DNA of 52,422 bases from an uncultured Clostridia bacterium (GTDB taxonomy: Bacteria > Bacillota > Clostridia > TANB77 > CAG-508). Positions 44,708 through 52,422 of the stretch are shown piece by piece. Within the stretch, counting starts at the first letter, position 1. Each line of letters begins with the position of its first letter. Position numbers and translations under genes: made by a program. The stretch spans positions 1 through 52,422 of the forward strand of contig CALXWW010000010.1 of the NCBI GenBank assembly GCA_944392545.1, read 5' to 3'. The notes beneath the pieces are model-generated. The model made no database searches and was not told the origin of the DNA. It worked only from the letters and a program-made list of their open reading frames with translations.

Positions 44708-45679
44708 TTATATATTTTTAAAGTATTCATTAAGACAATCTACTAACTCACGTTTGTTGTCAATTTTATTTATCTTTTCTCGTAATTTACTTGCATCCTT
44801 ACCATTTCTTATATAATAGGCTAGATGCTTTCTCATTTCTTTTACTGCAATATTCTCTCCTTTTTCTTCTATAGCCAAATTGATATGTTCTAGAATTGTA
44901 TTTAATTTTTCTTTATTTGTAATCATTCTTTGTTCTTTTCCAGTTAAATAATTTATAACCTCTTCAAATATCCAAGGATTTCCTATTGATGCCCTTCCTA
45001 TCATTATTCCATCTACACCGGTATCGCTAAACATTTTAAATGCATCTTCTTTACTTCTTATATCTCCATTTCCTATTACTGGTATATTTACTGATTTTTT
45101 TACTTTTTTAATTATTTCCCAGTCTGCTACTCCAGAATAGTATTCTTCTCTTGTCCTACCATGAATTGTAATACACGAAATTCCTGCATTTTCTAATATT
45201 TTCGCTACTTCCACTGCAACTATACTATTTTCATCCCAACCTTTTCTTATTTTTGCTGTTACTGGTACTTTTGAAGTTTTTACTACTTCTTTTGCAATTT
45301 CTTCTAATAGTTCTAAATTTCTTAGCAGTCTACTTCCATCTCCATTTTTTACGATTTTAGGTGCAGGGCATCCAAAATTTATATCTACAATATCCACAAA
45401 ATTACTCACATATTGACTTGCATATTTAAGAGCATCTATGCTACTTCCAAATATTTGAGCAGCAACTGGTCTTTGCTCATTTTCTATATTTAGTAAAAGT
45501 TTTGTTTTTGAATCATTATAATACAATCCTTTGCTACTAATCATTTCAGTACATGTAAGTCCTGCACCATATTTTTCACACATCAATCTAAATGGCAGGT
45601 CGGTTATACCTGCCATTGGTGCTAAAAGTATATTATTTCTTAGTTCTACATTTCCTATTTTTATTTTTTTTAAAAACAT
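44708..45679 (-). CDS. dusB: tRNA-dihydrouridine synthase
   Basis: 323 residues. FMN enzyme reducing uridine in the tRNA D-loop. Begins with N-N-I-L-L-A-P-M-A-G-I-T-D-L-P-F; the catalytic Cys is in N-F-G-C-P-A-P-K-I-V, with I-R-K-G-W and V-I-G-N-G-D-I in the barrel. Full length. 18 bases after rodA and probably in the same transcript. Confidence 0.95.
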   Translation of the reverse strand: MFLKKIKIGNVELRNNILLAPMAGITDLPFRLMCEKYGAGLTCTEMISSKGLYYNDSKTKLLLNIENEQRPVAAQIFGSSIDALKYASQYVSNFVDIVDINFGCPAPKIVKNGDGSRLLRNLELLEEIAKEVVKTSKVPVTAKIRKGWDENSIVAVEVAKILENAGISCITIHGRTREEYYSGVADWEIIKKVKKSVNIPVIGNGDIRSKEDAFKMFSDTGVDGIMIGRASIGNPWIFEEVINYLTGKEQRMITNKEKLNTILEHINLAIEEKGENIAVKEMRKHLAYYIRNGKDASKLREKINKIDNKRELVDCLNEYFKNI

Positions 45680-45697
45680 TCCTATTTCCTTTTAATA

Positions 45698-46804
45698 TTA
45701 ATCTATAAAAATTGCTTTTTGACGCCTTCCTGAAATACTTAATAATAAACCTATCATAATAAAATTGCTTAATAGTGAACTTCCTCCATAACTTACAAAC
45801 GGTAATGGTATTCCAGTTATAGGTAAAAGTCCCATTGTCATACCTATATTTTCTAGCATGTGGAAGAAAAATACTCCTGCTATGCCAATTGCTATATATG
45901 ATCCCAAATCATCTTTAGCAGTTTTAGCTACAAATATAGCTTTTGTAATCAGTATTACATAAAGTATTATCACTCCTGTCGCTATTATAAAACCCATTTC
46001 TTCTGCTATTAATGCAAATATGAAATCTGTAGTTTTAGGATATAGAAAACCTAATTGCGTTTGATTTCCTTTAAATAACCCCATTCCAAACAATTCACCT
46101 GCACCTATTGCTAGCTTTGATTGGATTATATTATATCCAGCACCTCTAGGATCTAAGTCTGGATTTAAATATACATCTATTCTTGTTTTAGCATGCTCTG
46201 GTAATACGAAAAAGTATAAAAGTGGCACTGTAATAACTACTAATAATATAGCGGTTATTATATATCTCCTTTTTATACCTGCTACAAATAGCATAAAAAT
46301 TAATGCCATAATAAATGCAAGCGCCGTTCCATAATCTGGTTGTTTTATAATTAAAAGTGTTGGTACTAAAAATACTAATAGTATTAATAGTAATTTTCCA
46401 ATTCTACTAATTTCGTCTTTTCCATTTTTTTGTATTTTTTTCATTACTACTGCAAGCATAAGTATACATATAATCTTTGCAAATTCAGCTGGCTGTATTG
46501 AAGCTGGACCTATATTAAACCAACTAGTAGCACCATTAATAGGTTCTGTAAATAGTACTCCTATTAAAAGCACTATTATTATTCCATACAATATTGGAGA
46601 TAGTTTTGCTATAAAATTATAATCAATAAATATTATCACTATCATTATTGGTAGACTTATTAATAGCCACATAATTTGTTTTTGTAATTCTTCATAATTA
46701 GAATTTTTCGTGGCTGACGTCAATGCCACTAGTCCTATAGCTACAAGTAGAATAGTACAAATTAATATCCCCCACTCTATATTTTTAAGAATTTTTCTTT
46801 TCAT
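45698..46804 (-). CDS. rodA: rod-shape transglycosylase RodA (SEDS family)
   Basis: 368 residues from the ATG at 46804 (AGAGG upstream); it overlaps the last codons of minE by 20 bases. SEDS glycosyltransferase making peptidoglycan for elongation, with about ten membrane helices. Conserved: G-A-x-S-W-F, Q-P-A-E-F-A-K, K-Q-P-D-Y-G-T-A, N-I-I-Q-S-K-L-A-I-G-A-G, F-I-F-A-L-I-A-E-E-M-G and P-F-V-S-Y-G-G-S-S. Its position behind minE suggests co-control of elongation and septum placement. Confidence 0.94.
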   Translation of the reverse strand: MKRKILKNIEWGILICTILLVAIGLVALTSATKNSNYEELQKQIMWLLISLPIMIVIIFIDYNFIAKLSPILYGIIIVLLIGVLFTEPINGATSWFNIGPASIQPAEFAKIICILMLAVVMKKIQKNGKDEISRIGKLLLILLVFLVPTLLIIKQPDYGTALAFIMALIFMLFVAGIKRRYIITAILLVVITVPLLYFFVLPEHAKTRIDVYLNPDLDPRGAGYNIIQSKLAIGAGELFGMGLFKGNQTQLGFLYPKTTDFIFALIAEEMGFIIATGVIILYVILITKAIFVAKTAKDDLGSYIAIGIAGVFFFHMLENIGMTMGLLPITGIPLPFVSYGGSSLLSNFIMIGLLLSISGRRQKAIFID

Positions 46805-47333
46805 TCTCAACCTCTTTTACAATATTTTTGTCATCATCATTTTGTTCTTCCGCCATCTCTTCACTAGATTGTTCTGTTTCTGAAATATTAATAGTTGTAT
46901 CTTCTTCAGCTATATTTTCTTCAATATTATTTGTATTTTCTTGTTTATTATTTTCTTCTAACTTTTCTTTACTCTCTTCTACTTTTTTGTCTTCTTTAGT
47001 TGTATCGTCTTCTTTCTTTAGCGACCCTTCTAACTTTCTTGCTTCATTTTTTATAGTAATAATTGGTATGTTAGCATATAAAGCTGGGGCACCAATTTTT
47101 CCATCTTCTCCTTCTTTATTTGTTAATCTTACGTCTATTGCTTTTTCATCTATATCTATATACTTTTTTATAACTTCTAAAATTTCCTGTTTCATCATTT
47201 CTAAAAAATCTGCTGAAATGTTTGCTCTGTCTTGTGCTAATACTAAGTGTAATCTCTCTTTAGCAGTACTTTTAGATTCTTCTTTTTCGCTTTTTCTAAA
47301 TTTCTGAAAAAACTGTGTTATGCTTTTGAACAT
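46785..47333 (-). CDS. minE: MinE, division-site topological factor with long acidic tail
   Basis: 182 residues. The first 95 are a complete MinE: an amphipathic start M-F-K-S-I-T-Q-F-F, the anti-MinCD helix (A-K-E-R-L-H-L-V-L-A-Q-D-R) and the dimer domain (E-I-L-E-V-I-K-K-Y, I-T-I-K-N-E). MinE from other bacteria stops at 85-95. Residues 96-182 are an added low-complexity Glu/Asn/Lys/Thr tail. GGAGG before the ATG. 18 bases after minD. Confidence 0.88.
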   Translation of the reverse strand: MFKSITQFFQKFRKSEKEESKSTAKERLHLVLAQDRANISADFLEMMKQEILEVIKKYIDIDEKAIDVRLTNKEGEDGKIGAPALYANIPIITIKNEARKLEGSLKKEDDTTKEDKKVEESKEKLEENNKQENTNNIEENIAEEDTTINISETEQSSEEMAEEQNDDDKNIVKEVENEKKNS

Positions 47334-47351
47334 ATTTTACCTCCAATAGTA

Positions 47352-48152
47352 TTAATGTTTACCTTTTGCGAAAAAACCTCTCATCTTACTAAATAGACCC
47401 TCTTTTCTTCCAGGAACTGTTACATCTATGTTTTCTCCTAATATTCTTCTTGCTATTTCTGTATATGCTTTTCCAGATGGTGCTTTATCTTTAATAACAA
47501 CTGGTTCTCCTTTATTTGTTTGGGTTATTATATATTCATCGTCTGGAACTACACCTATAAGATCAATAGATAATAAATCTACTATATCTTCTACATCCAT
47601 CATTTCACCTTTTTTAACCATTGCTGGTCTAATTCTGTTTATAATAAGTTCTGGATTTTTTATTTCAGATGCTTCAAGTAATCCTACAATTCTGTCAGCA
47701 TCTCTTATCGCTGATATTTCTGCTGTCGTAACAACAATAGCTCTATCCGCACCAGCTATAGCATTTCTAAATCCTTGCTCAATTCCTGCTGGGCAGTCTA
47801 TTAGTATATAGTCAAATTCCTCTTTTAGTTTTCCTATAAGTTCTTTCATTTGTTCTTCATTTATTGCACTTTTATCTCTTGTTTGGGCTGCTGGTAATAA
47901 AAATAATTCATTAAATCTTTTGTCTTTTATAAGGGCTTGTCTTAACTTGCATTTTTCTTCTACGACATCTACTATGTCATATACTATTCTATTTTCTAAG
48001 CCCATTACAACATCTAGATTTCTTAAACCAATGTCTGTATCTACTAATGCAACTTTTTTACTTCTTAAAGCTAAAGCTGCACCAAGATTAGCTGTTGTTG
48101 TTGTTTTACCTACTCCGCCTTTTCCGGATGTTATAACAATAACCTCTCCCAT
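47352..48152 (-). CDS. minD: septum-site ATPase MinD
   Basis: 266 residues, ParA/MinD ATPase. Deviant Walker A K-G-G-V-G-K-T-T-T at about 10-18, switch I D-T-D-I-G-L-R-N-L-D and D-C-P-A-G. The end K-E-G-L-F-S-K-M-R-G-F-F is the amphipathic membrane-targeting helix. With MinE it keeps the Z-ring at mid-cell; minC is not next to it here. AGGAGG start; strong promoter upstream. Confidence 0.97.
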   Translation of the reverse strand: MGEVIVITSGKGGVGKTTTTANLGAALALRSKKVALVDTDIGLRNLDVVMGLENRIVYDIVDVVEEKCKLRQALIKDKRFNELFLLPAAQTRDKSAINEEQMKELIGKLKEEFDYILIDCPAGIEQGFRNAIAGADRAIVVTTAEISAIRDADRIVGLLEASEIKNPELIINRIRPAMVKKGEMMDVEDIVDLLSIDLIGVVPDDEYIITQTNKGEPVVIKDKAPSGKAYTEIARRILGENIDVTVPGRKEGLFSKMRGFFAKGKH

Positions 48153-48235
48153 ATATTTTCCTCCTCATAAAATTAAAGCAACTTTTTTAAAGTTGTATTT
48201 TGTTTCAATAAAAATGCATAATTTTAAACACATAT

Positions 48236-48264
48236 ATTATATACGGAAATCCCCAAAACGTCAA
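48236..48264 (-). promoter_or_regulatory. promoter of minDE-rodA-dusB
   Basis: Minus strand TTGACG (48264-48259), 17-bp spacer, TATAAT (48241-48236). A 7-bp hairpin (48179-48195) in the leader lies just before the minD ribosome site. Confidence 0.75.
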
Positions 48265-48286
48265 TGTTTATTAATAATATTTGCAA

Positions 48287-48318
48287 AAAAATGCAGTGAT
48301 TTTACTCACCGCATTTTT
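48287..48318 (-). terminator. terminator of the pilin-like gene
   Basis: Eight and four bp stem with one A-C mismatch (48287-48294/48311-48318 and 48296-48299/48306-48309), then seven T residues on the minus strand. Confidence 0.8.
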
Positions 48319-48322
48319 ATAT

Positions 48323-49309
48323 TTAAAAACTAATCCATGTTATTTTAGCATATCCATTTCCTGTGTTTGCACCATCAGTTCCTGTTGCTGAAGTATCTAG
48401 TGACCAACTTGTAGATTGATAAGTACTTGTTCCTTTGCACCAACCGCCTCCATAAGAGTAGTTGTCATCAGAAGCACCACCTCCACCATATCCGCCTTGT
48501 GATCTTCCATTATTTCTAGTATAGTATGCACCCTTTGCGTCATAAGTTATGAATTGTGATATTCCCATTGTATTGCTTGTAGCTGAGCTTGACGTACCTG
48601 CTTTTGTAGTAGTTGAATATGCTGTATAATTATTAGGAGATTTATATGATGCTGCTTGTCCATTATATCCAGTAGAACTTGTATTCCTATATGCACAGTC
48701 TTGACTTCCGCCACCTCCGGCTACTGCAAGTAATGTTTCATAATTTATACTTCTTTTAGTAAATTGGTATCTCGAATCTGTTATTGAACTTATTCTCTTA
48801 AAGGCAAATGTACCTCCACCGCCTCCTCCAGCAGTTCCATCCCTTGCTGTAGCTTGCGTACAAGTACCTTGTCCTCCTACTACTAAATCTACTATGTCTC
48901 CTTCTTTTAGAGTAAAAGTTGCTATGATTTTTGCCCCTTTCCCTCCAGTTCCTGTATAACTTGTTCCATAAGTATTTCCTCCAGAACCAGAAGCACCTGC
49001 TAATTCAAACTGATACTTTCCATCTGCTGGTGCAGTAAATGTTTGTAAACTTCCTGTATAGTTAAATGTAAACACTTTTTGTGATGGTTCTTTACTTGTT
49101 GTTAATTCTTCATAAATATCTGCAGCTTTGCTATTGTCTGCTTGATAACTTTCTTTTACCTTTATTGCTGTCGCAATTTGGCTTTTTATCGCAGAGTTAG
49201 AAGTTAAAAATATCGCTGAAAGAATTATTAACATACTAAATAAAACAACAGTAACATAAACTGCAATTGAACCTTTTTGACTTTTTATTTTTTCTGTCTT
49301 TAAGTGCAT
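48323..49309 (-). CDS. pilin-like membrane protein with ALK-type glycine-rich domain
   Basis: 328 residues from the ATG at 49309, which has GGAGG at 49319-49323; 18 codons further up (49363) there is no ribosome site. A short basic start leads to Q-K-G-S-I-A-V-Y and a hydrophobic helix (about 15-40), then a helix ending K-A-A-D-I-Y-E-E-L, the layout of pilin/TadE-type N-termini in Clostridia. The rest (about 80-328) is Gly/Ser/Thr/Tyr-rich; F-N-Y-T-G-S-L-Q-T-F, V-V-G-G-Q-G and A-V-A-G-G-G-G-S resemble the glycine-rich domain of ALK/LTK-like proteins. A surface adhesin or minor pilin is suggested; no sortase motif. Confidence 0.65.
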   Translation of the reverse strand: MHLKTEKIKSQKGSIAVYVTVVLFSMLIILSAIFLTSNSAIKSQIATAIKVKESYQADNSKAADIYEELTTSKEPSQKVFTFNYTGSLQTFTAPADGKYQFELAGASGSGGNTYGTSYTGTGGKGAKIIATFTLKEGDIVDLVVGGQGTCTQATARDGTAGGGGGGTFAFKRISSITDSRYQFTKRSINYETLLAVAGGGGSQDCAYRNTSSTGYNGQAASYKSPNNYTAYSTTTKAGTSSSATSNTMGISQFITYDAKGAYYTRNNGRSQGGYGGGGASDDNYSYGGGWCKGTSTYQSTSWSLDTSATGTDGANTGNGYAKITWISF

Positions 49310-49367
49310 AAATCTCTTCCTCCATTTTATCTTTTGACTTGTTTTTTCTCTTAAAATATACAATTAT

Positions 49368-49396
49368 ATCATAATTCAACTTTACTTTATTGTCAA
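49368..49396 (-). promoter_or_regulatory. promoter of the pilin-like gene
   Basis: Minus strand TTGACA (49396-49391), 17-bp spacer, TATGAT (49373-49368). Confidence 0.7.
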
Positions 49397-49490
49397 TTAT
49401 TCTATCAGTATTTTTCTCATATTTTATATTTTTATTCTTTTTTGCTATATACATTATTTTCAGTATTTTTGACCAATTTTTCTAAAACCA

Positions 49491-49519
49491 TTGATAAGTT
49501 TGAAAAAAAAATATATAAT
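49491..49519 (+). promoter_or_regulatory. promoter of the lepB operon
   Basis: TTGATA (49491-49496), 17-bp spacer, TATAAT (49514-49519), 45 bases before the lepB start. Confidence 0.75.
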
Positions 49520-49564
49520 ATTAAAGGTAAAAAATAAAATTATTATTTACAGGAAGTGTTTTAG

Positions 49565-50206
49565 ATGAAAATGAGTGAAAAAACTAAAGATATTATAGAA
49601 TGGATTATTTGTATATTAGTTGCTTTGATATTAGCACTATTAATTAGATATTTTATAGGTACACCTACAATTGTTAAACAATCTTCAATGAAGCCTACAT
49701 TAATTGAAAATCAACGTCTTATACTAAATAGATGGACTAGGACAACAAATCAAATGCCTGAAAGAGGAGATATAGTTACATTAGAAGCACCATCAGAAAA
49801 ATATATTTACGATTATGACGAAAATAATGTAATAGCTAGATATGATAATGAACCAACAAATTGGTTTAGTAAATTTGTATATCATTTTCTTGAAATTGGA
49901 AAAGAAAGCTATATTAAAAGAGTTATAGCATTACCTGGTGAACATTTAGAAATAAAAGATGGAAAAGTATATATAAACGGAGAAGAATTAGATGAACCAT
50001 ATCTTAAGGAAGGTGTAAACACACAGGTTGGAAGTGATCAACCTTATTATGATTTAATTGTTCCAGAAAACTGCGTTTTTGTAATGGGAGATAATAGAAA
50101 TGCTTCTACTGATAGTAGAGCTTTTGGTTGTGTTCCTTTAGAAAAACTTGAAGGTACTGTATGGATTAGATTTTGGCCTTTGAATTTATTTGGTAAAGTT
50201 CAATAA
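49565..50206 (+). CDS. lepB: signal peptidase I
   Basis: 213 residues, single N-terminal membrane helix (about 10-31), active site outside. Cleaves signal peptides of exported proteins. Catalytic Ser41 in K-Q-S-S-M-K-P-T-L and Lys118 in Y-I-K-R-V-I-A-L-P-G-E; the last box is G-D-N-R-N-A-S-T-D-S-R-A-F-G. AGGAAG eight bases before the ATG. First gene of an operon with holB, ricT and a ferredoxin. Confidence 0.96.
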   Translation: MKMSEKTKDIIEWIICILVALILALLIRYFIGTPTIVKQSSMKPTLIENQRLILNRWTRTTNQMPERGDIVTLEAPSEKYIYDYDENNVIARYDNEPTNWFSKFVYHFLEIGKESYIKRVIALPGEHLEIKDGKVYINGEELDEPYLKEGVNTQVGSDQPYYDLIVPENCVFVMGDNRNASTDSRAFGCVPLEKLEGTVWIRFWPLNLFGKVQ

Positions 50207-50229
50207 TTTATATCATAAGGAGAAATATT

Positions 50230-51144
50230 TTGAATTTTAGTAATATTATTGGAAATGAAGATATAAAAGTACTTTTGGATAATTTAATAAAAACAAACAG
50301 TTTAGTTCATAGCTATATGTTTATGGGAGTAGACGGAATTGGGAAAATGCTTTTTGCAAATGATTTTGCTAAAATGATTTTATGTCATGGTCAATCTAAA
50401 GCATGTAATAGTTGTTCTTCTTGTATAAAATTTAATAGTAACAATCATCCAGATTTCATTCAAATAGATTCTGAAGATGGCAAAAGTATAAAAATAAATA
50501 AAATTAGATTTTTACAAGAGAAAATATCTGAAAAACCAATAATTTCTGATAGGAAAGTATATCTAATTAACAATTGCGATTTAATGACAGTAGAAGCACA
50601 AAATTGCTTGCTAAAGACTTTGGAAGAACCACCCGAATATGCTGTTATAATTTTAGTATTGTCTAATGAAAATAAATTGTTAAGTACAATTAAATCTAGA
50701 TGTACTAAAATAGTTTTTCAAAAACTTACCAATACTGATTTAATACAATATGCTACTGTTAATAATTTAGAGTTTAATTCTTCCCTATTGTCCGCATGTG
50801 ATGGTAGTATATCTAAGCTGCTAAATTTACAAGGTAATATCGAAACATATAGTTTACTTGATAATATTATATCCTCACTTTCTAACGATAATATTATTGA
50901 TATTTGGAACAAATCAGATATCTTGTATAGGTCGAAAGATAATATTATTACATTACTTGAATATTTTAATACTGTATTTTTAGAAAAACTAAAAAATACT
51001 AAAGATGCCAAATATATATCAGCAATAAAAATAATAGAAGATACTAAAAATAAATTGTCTAACAATGCAAATTATGATATGTGCATTGACAATTTATTAC
51101 TACAAATATGGGAGGAATTTAATGAAGGTTATAGTAGGAGTTAG
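50230..51144 (+). CDS. holB: DNA polymerase III delta' subunit
   Basis: 304 residues with a TTG start (AAGGAG seven bases upstream). Clamp-loader subunit. P-loop G-V-D-G-I-G-K at 33-39, zinc Cys52, 59, 62 and 65, the L-L-K-T-L-E-E-P-P and the S-R-C motif near residue 156. The C-terminal third is weakly conserved, as in the family. Its end overlaps the start of ricT by 23 bases, so they are translationally coupled. Confidence 0.93.
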   Translation: MNFSNIIGNEDIKVLLDNLIKTNSLVHSYMFMGVDGIGKMLFANDFAKMILCHGQSKACNSCSSCIKFNSNNHPDFIQIDSEDGKSIKINKIRFLQEKISEKPIISDRKVYLINNCDLMTVEAQNCLLKTLEEPPEYAVIILVLSNENKLLSTIKSRCTKIVFQKLTNTDLIQYATVNNLEFNSSLLSACDGSISKLLNLQGNIETYSLLDNIISSLSNDNIIDIWNKSDILYRSKDNIITLLEYFNTVFLEKLKNTKDAKYISAIKIIEDTKNKLSNNANYDMCIDNLLLQIWEEFNEGYSRS

Positions 51145-52051
51145 ATTTAAGAAATCAGGAAAAATTTACTTCTTTAATCCTGGAAACTTACATATAAATT
51201 TAAAAAATAAAGTAATAGTAGAAACAGCTTTAGGAGAAGAATTAGGTGAAGTCGTCGCAAAAAAGAAACTTTTAACCGATACTGAACTAAATTCTCCATT
51301 AAAAAAAGTTATTCGTATAGCTAATCATAAAGATATAAAGCATGATGAAGAAAATAAAAAGAAAGAGAAAGAAGCTTTTAAGATTTGTGAAGATAAAATT
51401 AAAAAATTAAAATTAGACATGCATTTAACGGACGTCCAATATACATTTGACAATAGTAAACTTTTATTCTGCTTTACAGCAGATGGAAGAATAGACTTTA
51501 GAGAACTAGTAAAAGAATTGGCTGCTATTTTCAAAACTAGAATAGAGTTAAGACAAATCGGAGTAAGAGATGAAGTAAAAAGAATTGGTGGAAATGGAAT
51601 ATGTGGAAGGGAACTTTGTTGTTGTTCTTTCTTAAATAATTTTGAAACTGTGTCTATAAAAATGGCAAAAGAACAAAACATGTCTTTAAATCCTTCTAAA
51701 ATATCAGGAAACTGCGGTAGATTAATGTGCTGCTTAAAATACGAACAAGAAGTATATGAAGATAAGCTAAAACATTTGCCTAAAATAGGTGCCATCGTTC
51801 AAACTGAAGACGGAGAAGGTATAGTAGATTCAATAGAAACTTTAAAGGAAATCGTTAAAGTAAAATTAAAAGATGATAATGATGAAACATATTATAAAAA
51901 GTATAATGCTATGGACTTGAAGATTCTAAAAAATGCAGATTCCGAAGTTATAGATGAAGAGGAAAAGGAAAATATGGCAGAACTTCAGAAACTGGAAGAA
52001 TTAGAAAAGCAGGACATGGAAACAGAAAAAAATAATGAAGATATATTTTAA
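51122..52051 (+). CDS. ricT: RicT/PSP1 family iron-sulfur regulatory protein
   Basis: 309 residues from the ATG at 51122 (GGGAGG upstream; the frame opens at 51065 inside holB). RicT (YaaT) with RicA and RicF forms a complex with two [4Fe-4S] clusters that controls RNase Y and sporulation phosphorelay in Bacillus. The Cys-rich PSP1 core shows G-I-C-G-R-E-L-C-C-C-S and N-C-G-R-L-M-C-C-L. The acidic tail after 280 is variable. Same order, holB-ricT, as in Bacillus and Clostridia. Confidence 0.93.
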   Translation: MKVIVGVRFKKSGKIYFFNPGNLHINLKNKVIVETALGEELGEVVAKKKLLTDTELNSPLKKVIRIANHKDIKHDEENKKKEKEAFKICEDKIKKLKLDMHLTDVQYTFDNSKLLFCFTADGRIDFRELVKELAAIFKTRIELRQIGVRDEVKRIGGNGICGRELCCCSFLNNFETVSIKMAKEQNMSLNPSKISGNCGRLMCCLKYEQEVYEDKLKHLPKIGAIVQTEDGEGIVDSIETLKEIVKVKLKDDNDETYYKKYNAMDLKILKNADSEVIDEEEKENMAELQKLEELEKQDMETEKNNEDIF

Positions 52052-52063
52052 GGAGGTGATTTT

Positions 52064-52237
52064 ATGGTATATAGAATAAGCGACAAATGTATAAGCTGTG
52101 GTGCTTGTGCTGGTGCTTGCCCTATGCAATGCATTTCTCAAGGAGACGAAAGATATGTTATTGATGAGTCTGTTTGTATAGGTTGCGGAACATGCGCTAA
52201 TGTATGCCCTATGTCTGCCCCAGAAGCACAAGAATAA
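52064..52237 (+). CDS. 2[4Fe-4S] ferredoxin
   Basis: 57 residues from the ATG at 52064, ending in TAA at 52235-52237; a full AAGGAGGTGA ribosome site overlaps the ricT stop. Clostridial-type ferredoxin with C-x2-C-x2-C-x3-C twice: Cys9, 12, 15, 19 and Cys38, 41, 44, 48, with a Cys23 in addition. An electron carrier for low-potential reactions. It lies 12 bases after ricT and is very likely co-transcribed; the two may share cluster-related biology, but that is inference. Confidence 0.93.
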   Translation: MVYRISDKCISCGACAGACPMQCISQGDERYVIDESVCIGCGTCANVCPMSAPEAQE

Positions 52238-52422
52238 TTTGTAATAATATAAATTTAGGTAGCATATTTATATATTATTACATAATAATACAATACATTA
52301 AATAGGAAATTTGAAATTTAAACAATACAAAGTTTTCTAAAAATTATGATAATTCAAAAAATTAAAGCAACAAAACATGTAAAAAAATAGACACATATTA
52401 AAATCCAATATATAATGTAAGT
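52238..52422. other. AT-rich end of window
   Basis: About 185 bases after the ferredoxin with no gene or clear hairpin seen. Confidence 0.4.

Noticed and set aside
1..52422. CRISPR array, transposon, rRNA or tRNA genes
   Set aside because: No regularly spaced long repeats, transposase motifs, or tRNA/rRNA sequences were recognised.

Overview
The window is a low-GC (roughly 27-30% by eye), AT-rich Bacillota chromosome segment, most like an uncultured anaerobic Clostridia relative. Grounds: consensus AGGAGG ribosome sites, TTGACA-17-TATAAT promoters, GatCAB, AdhE, AddB, RicT, YitT, MinDE and an 8-Cys ferredoxin. No rRNA, tRNA, CRISPR array, insertion sequence or prophage was recognised. Most of it is ordinary housekeeping, largely on the minus strand.

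Layout. 1-8.2 kb: end of rpsT, a small membrane gene, then the minus-strand gatCAB operon, a P-loop kinase, a membrane-anchored alpha/beta hydrolase, a Gly-rich TPM-like membrane protein and a solo Spo0A-type DNA-binding protein of higher GC under a consensus promoter. 8.2-17.3 kb: adhE, guaD-like deaminase, leuS, a small membrane protein, a HExxH protein and a GltD-like flavoprotein; the last two converge and carry the same 29-nt sequence at their mRNA 3' ends. 17.3-26.6 kb: two minus operons, (LD-carboxypeptidase / family-4 UDG / NUDIX) and (ogg / LtaS-like / addB / pgeF), rich in DNA and nucleotide repair and envelope functions. 26.6-31.2 kb: yitT, Elp3-like radical SAM, rnc, acpP, plsX, a remnant of the usual plsX-fab-acpP-rnc order. 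31.2-40.3 kb: M23 peptidase, calcium-type P-ATPase, a putative GNAT toxin-antitoxin pair, smc, XRE regulator. 40.4-49.3 kb: MtaD-like deaminase, a 0.8-kb gene-poor gap, HD-GYP protein, mazF without mazE, GerS/LolA-like protein, then minD-minE-rodA-dusB, and a pilin-like protein with a Gly-rich domain. 49.5-52.2 kb: plus-strand operon lepB-holB-ricT-ferredoxin.

How the parts fit: translation fidelity (GatCAB, LeuRS, DusB), chromosome and septum placement (SMC, MinDE, RodA), replication and repair (HolB, AddB, UDG, OGG, PgeF, NUDIX) and envelope (LtaS-like, M23, LD-carboxypeptidase, LepB). Accessory features worth attention are the Spo0A_C-only regulator, the GNAT toxin pair, orphan MazF, the MinE acidic tail, the Gly-rich surface proteins, a hairpin that buries the yitT Shine-Dalgarno, and a 10-bp-period repeat upstream of the M23 gene. 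I found no clear multi-gene system that is wholly new. All function calls are from reading motifs; no search was run.
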